From an uncultured Actinomycetes bacterium (GTDB lineage Bacteria > Actinomycetota > Actinomycetes > Nanopelagicales > Nanopelagicaceae): a stretch of DNA of 5,142 nucleotides. Positions 1-5,142 of this stretch are shown here, piece by piece; position 1 is the first letter of the stretch, and each line of letters begins with the position of its first letter. Under the pieces are notes generated by a model. The model was given only the letters and a program-made list of their open reading frames with translations, did not search any database and was not told the origin of the DNA. Location: the NCBI GenBank assembly GCA_903832395.1, contig CAILBF010000217.1, positions 1 through 5,142 on the forward strand. The letters run 5' to 3'. A program made the translations under genes and the position numbers.

Positions 1-48
1 GATCCAATGTCATTTACTGCAATTACTGGTGTTGTTGTAGACAAGTGA
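1..48 (+). CDS. Possible 3' end of an unidentified upstream gene (partial)
   Basis: Frame 1 is open from the first base and reads DPMSFTAITGVVVDK before a TGA at 46-48. The codons (ACT, GCA, ATT, GGT, GTT, GTA) resemble those of the confident genes here. That is the only support: 15 residues are too few to name a family, and an open frame this short is expected by chance. A competing reading is a gene on the minus strand starting at the ATG at 83-81 and leaving the window at base 1. The sequence to the left of base 1 would decide between them. Confidence 0.35.
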   Translation, partial: DPMSFTAITGVVVDK

Positions 49-57
49 GCTCCGTAG

Positions 58-170
58 GGATAGATGAGTAGAAGTACCCGCATTTGCGGCTGGAGGGCAA
101 GGGTACGGTTTAGGTGCACTTTGGGGCAAATCCGTGCGCATATCTACGCTCAAAGATTAGACTCATATCC
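58..170 (+). promoter_or_regulatory. Candidate structured leader upstream of the MFS gene
   Basis: Between the possible upstream gene and the transporter start, several inverted repeats nest into a branched fold. Outer stem: GGATA (58-62) with TATCC (166-170). Next stem: TGAGTAGA (65-72) with 143-152, with two bases bulged out; alternatively TGAGT (65-69) with ACTCA (161-165). Hairpin 1: GTACCC (74-79) with GGGTAC (101-106), extended by TTGC (84-87) with GCAA (97-100). Hairpin 2: 114-119 with 134-139, including one G-U pair, extended by TTTG (120-123) with CAAA (127-130). I do not recognise a riboswitch class, T-box or known small RNA. There is no U-run that would make it a terminator. The pairings were found by eye and could be chance. 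If the gene is transcribed from the -10 candidate at 158-163, the structure would not be in its mRNA. Confidence 0.25.
158..163 (+). promoter_or_regulatory. Possible -10 element for the MFS gene
   Basis: TAGACT fits the TANNNT pattern and ends 10 bases before the ATG at 174. Transcription from it would begin about 3-5 bases upstream of the start codon, giving an almost leaderless mRNA. That would fit the absence of a Shine-Dalgarno sequence before 174. No convincing -35 hexamer stands at the usual distance. A single six-base match is weak evidence. Confidence 0.3.
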
Positions 171-173
171 ATC

Positions 174-1400
174 ATGAATCGCTACCGCGCTCTATTTGCA
201 CTCCCCAATGTTTGGGTACTGGTGCTTGCGGCTTTTCCTGCGCGAGTTGCCTATGGAATGGTCGGCTTGGCTCTATTTTTCAAAGCCCATCAGGAAACTG
301 GTTCATTAGCAATTGCTGGATTAGTGATTGGCACGAACTCATTGGCTGGCTCATTTACGGCAGGTATTCGTGGATCACTCATCGATAAGTACGGACAGAA
401 ATGGCCACTTCGAGTTCTCGTTCCTGGCTATGCATCGATGATGATTATTGTAAATAGTTCGCACTCGTCCGTTGTCATTGTGCTCATGGGAATTATTATG
501 GGACTCACTGCGCCACCGATTAATTTGTCGGTTCGACCGCTTTGGAAAACAATTGTCACCGGAGACTTTCTTCGCACTGCTTATGCAGTAGACACCTCGG
601 TAATGAACACTGCTGGTGTCGTCGGCCCAGTGATTGCAACTTCGCTAGCTTTATCGAGCCATCCGGGAAGCGCCCTAATGGCTGCAGCTTTCCTCATGCT
701 ACTTGGTGGCGGTGCTCACGCTATCGCATCAGTTTCAAGAGATTGGAAACCTGAGAAGAAAGATAGTGGCGCCCAATCGCTCTGGCGAAACCCAGCGCTT
801 CGATTAATGATGCTTGAAGGTTCCTTCATTGGTTTTGGTTGGGGGCTTTTTGATGTAGCGGTTCCATCTTTTGCAACAATTGAGAAAGTTCCACATCGCA
901 CTGCTTGGGTCTTTGCTGCCATGGGAATCTCCAGCATCATCGGCGGATTGATCGCAGGCTTGATTTCTAGACGTACGTCATCCCTTGCCGCCCTGCGAAA
1001 AACATATCTCGTGTGGTTTCTTGTCTCAATCCCGATGGCATTTACGTATCCCGGTTGGTCTATGGCCATCGCGGGTGCGCTTCTAGGTTTCGTTGGCGGT
1101 GCGATTCAAGTTTTCTACTGGGAAGTTATGGAAGCTGTACGGCCTAAAGGTTCAGCTGTTTCTTACATGGCCTGGCTTTGGACCGTTGAAGGAAGTGTGA
1201 TGTCACTTGGTTCGGCTGTCGGAGGCATACTCTCTGAAAAAGTATCTCCAACTTTCTGTCTAGCTTTAACTGCAGTTTCAATCGGTTTGGGAAATCTAGT
1301 TTTAACTATTGGGCGAGAGCGGCTTAAGGCGGCTAATCGCATTCCAACTGATGATGAAGATATAAGTGCTAAAGAAGGTAACTCTCCAATTAATACCTAG
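174..1400 (+). CDS. MFS transporter, 12 membrane segments, substrate unknown
   Basis: This 408-residue protein is a major facilitator superfamily carrier of the inner membrane, probably an exporter, with unidentified substrate. The family motif A lies in the loop after the second helix: G67-S-L69-I-D71-K72-Y-G74-Q-K76, matching GxLxDKxGxK. Hydrophobic stretches at about 12-35, 44-63, 79-95, 98-115, 143-160, 165-185, 211-233, 245-265, 276-291, 293-313, 328-352 and 360-380 make two sets of six, separated by a charged cytoplasmic loop (188-205, WKPEKKDSGA). The tail is acidic (DDED). The ATG at 174 is preferred because the protein then starts MNRYRALFALPNVW, as actinobacterial MFS proteins often do. 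An in-frame GTG at 114 would add 20 residues that do not look like family sequence. No clear ribosome binding site precedes 174. The gene ends 4 bases from the convergent polA stop. Family assignment is firm; sugar, drug or amino acid transport cannot be told apart. Confidence 0.9.
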   Translation: MNRYRALFALPNVWVLVLAAFPARVAYGMVGLALFFKAHQETGSLAIAGLVIGTNSLAGSFTAGIRGSLIDKYGQKWPLRVLVPGYASMMIIVNSSHSSVVIVLMGIIMGLTAPPINLSVRPLWKTIVTGDFLRTAYAVDTSVMNTAGVVGPVIATSLALSSHPGSALMAAAFLMLLGGGAHAIASVSRDWKPEKKDSGAQSLWRNPALRLMMLEGSFIGFGWGLFDVAVPSFATIEKVPHRTAWVFAAMGISSIIGGLIAGLISRRTSSLAALRKTYLVWFLVSIPMAFTYPGWSMAIAGALLGFVGGAIQVFYWEVMEAVRPKGSAVSYMAWLWTVEGSVMSLGSAVGGILSEKVSPTFCLALTAVSIGLGNLVLTIGRERLKAANRIPTDDEDISAKEGNSPINT

Positions 1401-1404
1401 TTGC

Positions 1405-3993
1405 TTAATGTGCAGCTTCGTGCCACGTCAGACCTAAACCCGCACTGACATTTAGTGGGGCTTTGAGCGGATAAGCCGCACCCATTTCACGTTTAACTAG
1501 CGTGCTCATGACATCTTCTTCGCCCGCGACTACTTCAATAATGAGCTCATCATGAATTTGTAACAGCAATCGTGATTTACGATTTTCTTTTTCAATAGCA
1601 CTTTGCACTTTGAGCATTGCCAACTTAATGATGTCGGCGGCTGAACCTTGAATGGGTGCATTAAGTGCCATGCGCTCTGCGACCTCGCGGCGCTGACGAT
1701 TATCACTCATTAAATCGGGAAGGTAGCGACGACGGCCCATAATTGTTTCGGTGTAACCCACTTTGCGTGCATCTTCAACTACGGTTTTTAAGTAATCGCG
1801 AATTCCACCAAAGCGTTGGAAATATGTATCCATTAAACCTTGTGCCTCTCCCGGACTAATACCAAGTTGGGCAGATAGGCCATATGAGGAGAGCCCGTAA
1901 GCTAGACCGTAAGACATTGCTTTAATCTGTCGGCGCATCTCTGGATCGACATCCTGGGCCTTAACGCCAAATATAACTGCAGCAATGGTTGCATGAAGAT
2001 CTTCGCCCGATTCAAAGGCGGCTAAAAGCTTCTCATCATGCGAAAGGTGAGCCATGATTCGCATTTCAATTTGACTGTAATCCGCGGTCAGTAAACCTAC
2101 ATAGCCTTTGCCGGCGATGAAAGCATTTCTAATGGTGCGCCCCTCTTCGGTGCGTACCGGAATATTTTGTAGATTCGGCCCAATGGAGGAGAGTCGACCC
2201 GTTGAAGTCACGGTCTGTCCAAAGTGAGTATGGATACGGCCATCTGCGGCAATTTCTGCGATTAAACCATCAACCGTGGTTGCAAGTTTCTTAGTTTCGC
2301 GAATTCTCAGTAAATGTGTCAGGAGTGGGTGGCCACTGTTTTGGTGCAACCAATCCAGACTTTCGGCATCGGTTGTGTAACCCGTCTTAATCTTTTTTGT
2401 TTTTGGCAGTTTTAGCTCATCGAAGAGAACGACTTGTAACTGCTTCGGCGATGCAACATTGAACTCGTGGCCTGCAGACTCATGGGCAGCCTTCGTTTCA
2501 CGTGCGACTTCACCTTCAAAGAAGGCACGCAGACGCTCTAACTCTGGCCGATCAACGGCGATACCTATGCTCTCCATAGTTGCCAGTAGTTCGGCAATTG
2601 GAAGTTCCATCGTTCGAAATAGCTCAGTTAAACCGCGCTCTTCTAACTCTCGAGTTAATGAATCACGGAGTGAAAATAACGCTCTCGCGGAAGTTAAAAG
2701 TTCTTGCTCTGGCGTTGACGTATTAATCGCTGAACCATTCCCCCAGCGCTCTTGGATATCGCTAAAGCTCTGGGCTCGCACACCCGGATTTACTAGATAT
2801 GCCGCGAGTGAGGTATCAAACTCAACGCCTACAAAAGGCACACTGCGCGCAAGCGATTTTGCATCATGCGCTAACTTCTTAACCGCTGGATTCTTGGACC
2901 AATCACCCAACGACGATACATGAACCAAGAAGACATCATCAGGTGAAAGAGCGACTGCATATCGATGCAATTTTTCATCTACTAAGGAGAAAGCAACGGC
3001 GATTGGACCAGAGTGTGCAGCAATTTTTGCATCGGCCTCTTTGGTAGTTAGAACACCCTCGCTCATCTCATCGGCAAAGAGTATAAATTCGGGCGTCTCT
3101 GTTATCGGCGAACTCGTCTTAATTAGAATTGGTTTCAATCTATCTTTGAGCGTTTTAAACTCGAGTACATCAAAGAGTGGATTCGTCTTAGTGTCATCGG
3201 CTCCGAGCCACTCAAGTTTGTCTATTGATAACTCCAACGGAACATCGGTTACTAAGGCAGTAAGTTCACTGTTGAGAATTACACTGTCGATTGAATCTCG
3301 TAGCGACTGGCCGACTTTCCCAGCTAGTTTGTCAACGTTAGAAATTAACTCTTTTAGTGATCCATATTCGATAATCCACTTAGCTGCAGTCTTCTCGCCC
3401 ACGCCAGGTACTGATGGCAAGTTATCACTTGGATCTCCGCGCAACGCGGCAAAATCTGGATACTGTTCGGGTGACATTCCATATTTCTCAATGACGGCCG
3501 TCGGCGTCATGCGCGCCAAATCACTCACTCCTCTTTTTGGATAGAGGATTGTTGTTTTTTCATTGATTAACTGGAATGAATCGCGATCTCCCGTACAGAT
3601 TAAAACCTCTGCGCCTTCGCGCTCAGCCGCTTTAGCAATTGTGGCTAATACGTCATCAGCTTCATATCCATCCACGGCAAAGCTCGTAATACCAAAGGCG
3701 GCGACTAACTCGTGTAGGTAGGACATCTGAGAGCGGAACTCATCGGGGGTTTTAGCGCGCGTAGCTTTATAGTCAGGGAAAATTTCCGACCTAAAGGTTT
3801 TTCTCGAAACATCAAAGGCAACGGCAACATGTGTTGGCTTTTCGCTAACCAACAATGAGAGCAACATCGTGGCAAAGCCATAAATCGCATTTGTGTGCTG
3901 GCCAGTTGCGGTCGTGAAGTTTTCTGCGGGAAGGGCGAAATATGCCCGATAAGCCATTGAATGCCCATCAATGAGTAATAGGCGTTTGTTCAC
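1405..3993 (-). CDS. polA: DNA polymerase I
   Basis: This 862-residue enzyme fills gaps, removes RNA primers during lagging-strand synthesis and acts in excision repair. The N-terminal 5' nuclease (about 1-290) keeps its metal-binding acids: D9, D61, E111/D113/D114 (YEADD), D136/D138 (TGDRD) and D187/D190 (RGDPSDN), followed by the helix-hairpin-helix PGVGEKTA. The middle domain (about 300-450) is a decayed 3'-5' exonuclease: FDTE is replaced by F335-S-L-V, and the third-motif Asp aligns to S435, so no proofreading is expected. The polymerase domain has motif A DYSQIEMRI (D638), motif B R687-R688-Q-I-K691-AMS-Y695-G and motif C H814-D815-E816. Y695 replaces the Phe of E. coli and Taq, as in mycobacteria. 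The GTG at 3993 is chosen because LLLIDGHSMAYRAYFALP follows directly, as in the family. Length is normal. The gene diverges from the thioesterase across 36 bases and may be leaderless. Confidence 0.98.
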   Translation of the reverse strand: MNKRLLLIDGHSMAYRAYFALPAENFTTATGQHTNAIYGFATMLLSLLVSEKPTHVAVAFDVSRKTFRSEIFPDYKATRAKTPDEFRSQMSYLHELVAAFGITSFAVDGYEADDVLATIAKAAEREGAEVLICTGDRDSFQLINEKTTILYPKRGVSDLARMTPTAVIEKYGMSPEQYPDFAALRGDPSDNLPSVPGVGEKTAAKWIIEYGSLKELISNVDKLAGKVGQSLRDSIDSVILNSELTALVTDVPLELSIDKLEWLGADDTKTNPLFDVLEFKTLKDRLKPILIKTSSPITETPEFILFADEMSEGVLTTKEADAKIAAHSGPIAVAFSLVDEKLHRYAVALSPDDVFLVHVSSLGDWSKNPAVKKLAHDAKSLARSVPFVGVEFDTSLAAYLVNPGVRAQSFSDIQERWGNGSAINTSTPEQELLTSARALFSLRDSLTRELEERGLTELFRTMELPIAELLATMESIGIAVDRPELERLRAFFEGEVARETKAAHESAGHEFNVASPKQLQVVLFDELKLPKTKKIKTGYTTDAESLDWLHQNSGHPLLTHLLRIRETKKLATTVDGLIAEIAADGRIHTHFGQTVTSTGRLSSIGPNLQNIPVRTEEGRTIRNAFIAGKGYVGLLTADYSQIEMRIMAHLSHDEKLLAAFESGEDLHATIAAVIFGVKAQDVDPEMRRQIKAMSYGLAYGLSSYGLSAQLGISPGEAQGLMDTYFQRFGGIRDYLKTVVEDARKVGYTETIMGRRRYLPDLMSDNRQRREVAERMALNAPIQGSAADIIKLAMLKVQSAIEKENRKSRLLLQIHDELIIEVVAGEEDVMSTLVKREMGAAYPLKAPLNVSAGLGLTWHEAAH

Positions 3994-3999
3994 GCACCT

Positions 4000-4005
4000 A
4001 TTCTA
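4000..4005 (-). promoter_or_regulatory. Probable -10 element of polA (leaderless promoter)
   Basis: On the minus strand TAGAAT matches TATAAT at five of six positions. Six bases separate it from the GTG at 3993, so transcription would begin at or within a base of the start codon. This is the layout of leaderless genes common in actinobacteria. The only Shine-Dalgarno-like string, AGGTG (3999-3995), ends one base before the GTG, which is closer than usual. A weak -35 (AAGACC, 4029-4024) stands 18 bases upstream and overlaps the region just before the thioesterase ATG. Confidence 0.55.
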
Positions 4006-4015
4006 GTTTGCCAGA

Positions 4016-4021
4016 TACACT
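4016..4021 (+). promoter_or_regulatory. Possible -10 element of the thioesterase gene
   Basis: TACACT matches TATAAT at four of six positions and fits TANNNT. Eight bases separate it from the ATG at 4030, so the mRNA would start at or very near the start codon. No ribosome binding site is visible in the bases between (CTGGTCTT), which supports a leaderless message. A -35 at 17 bases spacing would fall on 3993-3998, on the polA start codon, and is not a good match. Confidence 0.4.
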
Positions 4022-4029
4022 CTGGTCTT

Positions 4030-4443
4030 ATGAGCAATGATCATTTCCTTAAAATTATTCAGGAACGTGGCGGCGGTGCACTCGGGATAAAGATGGGTAT
4101 CGAAATTATCGAAGCCTCTCCCCAGCGATTAGTTGCGACGATGCCAGTTGAGGGAAATACGCAACCCCTTGGTCTGCTTCACGGTGGAGCAAGCGTGGTT
4201 TTAGCAGAGACACTTGGCTCTGTTGGAGCGGCTTTACACGCAGGTCCAGGACGAATGATAGTTGGCGTGGATATAAACGCCACGCACCATAAATCAGCTA
4301 CTGAGGGAATCGTTACAGCGGTAGCTACTGCACTCTCGCTTGGAAAAACTTTATGTTCTTATGATGTTGTTATTACAAATGACAAAGGTGAGCGAACTTG
4401 CACTTCCCGCATAACCTGTTTGATTTTGGCCGAGCGCAAATAA
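4030..4443 (+). CDS. Hotdog-fold acyl-CoA thioesterase (PaaI/MenI-like)
   Basis: This 137-residue cytoplasmic enzyme belongs to the hotdog thioesterases that hydrolyse aromatic or acyl-CoA esters to free acid and CoA. The active-site block TQPLGLLHGGASVVLAETLGS (44-64) is nearly that of E. coli YdiI (MenI) and EntH: Q45, H51-G52-G53 and the catalytic acid E60 have the same mutual spacing as Q48, H54 and E63 of YdiI. The second half carries the usual VGVDINATHHKSA strand-loop (78-90), which helps form the CoA site. The length is normal, so the gene is complete. The ATG at 4030 is the natural start, with only 36 bases to the divergent polA start. The TAA touches the convergent livF stop with no base between. 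It could act on DHNA-CoA in menaquinone synthesis, on phenylacetyl-CoA-type intermediates, or as a housekeeping thioesterase. No menaquinone or paa genes are in view, so no symbol is given. Confidence 0.92.
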   Translation: MSNDHFLKIIQERGGGALGIKMGIEIIEASPQRLVATMPVEGNTQPLGLLHGGASVVLAETLGSVGAALHAGPGRMIVGVDINATHHKSATEGIVTAVATALSLGKTLCSYDVVITNDKGERTCTSRITCLILAERK

Positions 4444-5142
4444 CTAGGAGTGTGCGCCAGTTCCTAAATACGCCTCGCGTACCGCAGGATCGTTAAGAAG
4501 ATCGGCAGCAGGTGCCTCTTTTACTACATGACCAGTTTCAAGAATATAAGCGCGGTGTGCTCGCTGCAAAGCTTGCTGAGCATTTTGCTCAACGAGTAGT
4601 ATGGTCGTTCCAAGTGAGGTGTTAATCTCTGTAATAATGTTGAAAATATTTTGAATCATCATCGGAGCAAGACCCATTGAAGGCTCGTCCAGAAGCAATA
4701 CCTTCGGACGTGCCATTAGTGCGCGCCCGATTGCCAGCATCTGTTGTTCGCCACCAGAGAGCGTTCCACCAGATTGAGCAGTACGTTCTTTCAAGCGTGG
4801 AAAGAGTTGATAAATCTTATCGAGATCTTCATCCATCTCGGCTTTTCTATTCTTACGGAAGTACTTTCCAATTTCTAAGTTTTCAAGTACTGACATGCCA
4901 GGGAAAATTCCCCGACCTTCAGGCACTTGAGAGATTCCGAGTTCTACGCGCTCGTGCGGCGTCATTGAAGAGATATCCTGCCCATCGAAGGTTATTGAGC
5001 CTGATGCAACTGGTCGTAGACCCGAAATAGTTTTCAACGTTGTCGTTTTGCCAGCGCCATTTGCTCCGATGAGAGTGACAATTTCACCTTGATTTACAAC
5101 GACACTAATTCCTTTGATTGCCTCAATTTTTCCGTAGAAGAC
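4444..5142 (-). CDS. livF: Branched-chain amino acid ABC transporter ATPase LivF (partial, start beyond window)
   Basis: This is one of the two ATPases that drive a LivHM-type importer for leucine, isoleucine, valine or related solutes (amides, urea), on the inner face of the membrane. The frame stays open to base 5142, so 232 residues are visible; compared with E. coli LivF about 10 N-terminal residues are missing. Counting from the window edge: YGKIEAIKGIS (3-13), Walker A GANGAGKTT (26-34), Q-loop Q72 in SQVPEGRGIFP, signature LSGGEQQ (128-134), Walker B VLLLDEP (148-154) and the ending AYLGTG. Q186 in LLVEQNA stands where most ABC ATPases have the switch-loop His; this is normal for LivF. 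VPEGRGIF and VEQNA separate it from LivG. A TTG at 5037-5035 lies after Walker A, so it cannot be the start. livG and the permease genes are expected upstream, beyond the right edge. Substrate is not decidable from this subunit. Confidence 0.95.
   Translation of the reverse strand, partial: VFYGKIEAIKGISVVVNQGEIVTLIGANGAGKTTTLKTISGLRPVASGSITFDGQDISSMTPHERVELGISQVPEGRGIFPGMSVLENLEIGKYFRKNRKAEMDEDLDKIYQLFPRLKERTAQSGGTLSGGEQQMLAIGRALMARPKVLLLDEPSMGLAPMMIQNIFNIITEINTSLGTTILLVEQNAQQALQRAHRAYILETGHVVKEAPAADLLNDPAVREAYLGTGAHS

Noticed and set aside
78..89. Short palindrome CCGCATTTGCGG as a regulator operator
   Set aside because: It is a single short inverted repeat with no second copy, and it overlaps the competing hairpin pairing. 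There is nothing to name a regulator.
74..106. Hairpin GTACCC/GGGTAC as an intrinsic terminator of the upstream gene
   Set aside because: No T-run follows on either strand and the stem has a 4-base bulge, so it lacks the second half of a terminator.
114..173. GTG at 114 as the start of the MFS gene, adding 20 residues
   Set aside because: The added residues do not resemble an MFS N-terminus, while MNRYRALFALPNVW from the ATG at 174 does. The purine-rich stretch at 92-103 is not at a good distance from 114. It is kept only as an alternative.
716..1069. Minus-strand ORF of 117 codons inside the MFS gene
   Set aside because: It is antisense to a clear transporter frame and its translation has no recognisable domain.
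1427..1449. Inverted repeat GTCAG/CTGAC near the end of polA as a terminator for the MFS transcript
   Set aside because: It has only five pairs around a 13-base loop, lies inside polA coding sequence, and is not followed by a T-run.
2459..2923. Plus-strand ORF of 154 codons opposite polA
   Set aside because: It lies wholly within a confident polA frame. The Ser-rich composition is typical of an antisense shadow.
3041..3544. Plus-strand ORF of 167 codons opposite polA
   Set aside because: It is antisense to the 5' nuclease domain of polA, Ser/Leu-rich, and has no motif or plausible start signal.
4677..5030. Plus-strand ORF of 117 codons opposite livF
   Set aside because: It is antisense to the conserved ABC signature and Walker B region and has no family resemblance.
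4444..5037. TTG at 5037 as the start of livF
   Set aside because: The frame continues to the window edge and codes for Walker A (GANGAGKTT) upstream of the TTG, so a start there would remove an essential motif.

Overview
The window carries four protein-coding genes with almost no space between them: an MFS membrane transporter (+), DNA polymerase I (polA, -), a hotdog-fold acyl-CoA thioesterase (+), and the ATP-binding protein LivF of a branched-chain amino acid type ABC transporter (-, its first codons lie beyond base 5142). Orientation alternates + - + -, giving two convergent gene ends (1398-1407 and 4441-4446) and one divergent start (3994-4029).

The organism is most likely an actinobacterium of moderate GC content, for example a streamlined freshwater lineage such as the acI/Nanopelagicales group; the genus-level guess is inference. 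Three observations support the phylum. The polymerase O-helix reads RRQIKAMSYGLAYG, with the Tyr found in mycobacterial Pol I. Its 3'-5' exonuclease residues are lost, as in mycobacteria. The polA/thioesterase start region looks like a pair of leaderless promoters. From memory, polA, a hotdog thioesterase and liv genes also lie near each other in Streptomyces and relatives. Base composition is roughly balanced by eye.

Layout: bases 1-48 may be the last 15 codons of an upstream + gene (weakly supported). Bases 49-173 contain no confident gene but several inverted repeats that could fold into a branched RNA leader. The transporter occupies 174-1400, polA 1405-3993, a 36-bp divergent promoter region 3994-4029, the thioesterase 4030-4443, and livF 4444-5142.

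The genes do not form one pathway. polA serves replication and repair (5' nuclease plus polymerase, no proofreading). The thioesterase hydrolyses an unidentified acyl-CoA, with a MenI/YdiI-type active site. LivF powers uptake of amino acids or similar solutes. The transporter is an MFS protein of unknown substrate. I see no phage, transposon, CRISPR, toxin-antitoxin or defence system, and no convincing previously undescribed system. The most interesting parts are the back-to-back promoters at 3994-4029 and the unexplained structured stretch at 58-170.
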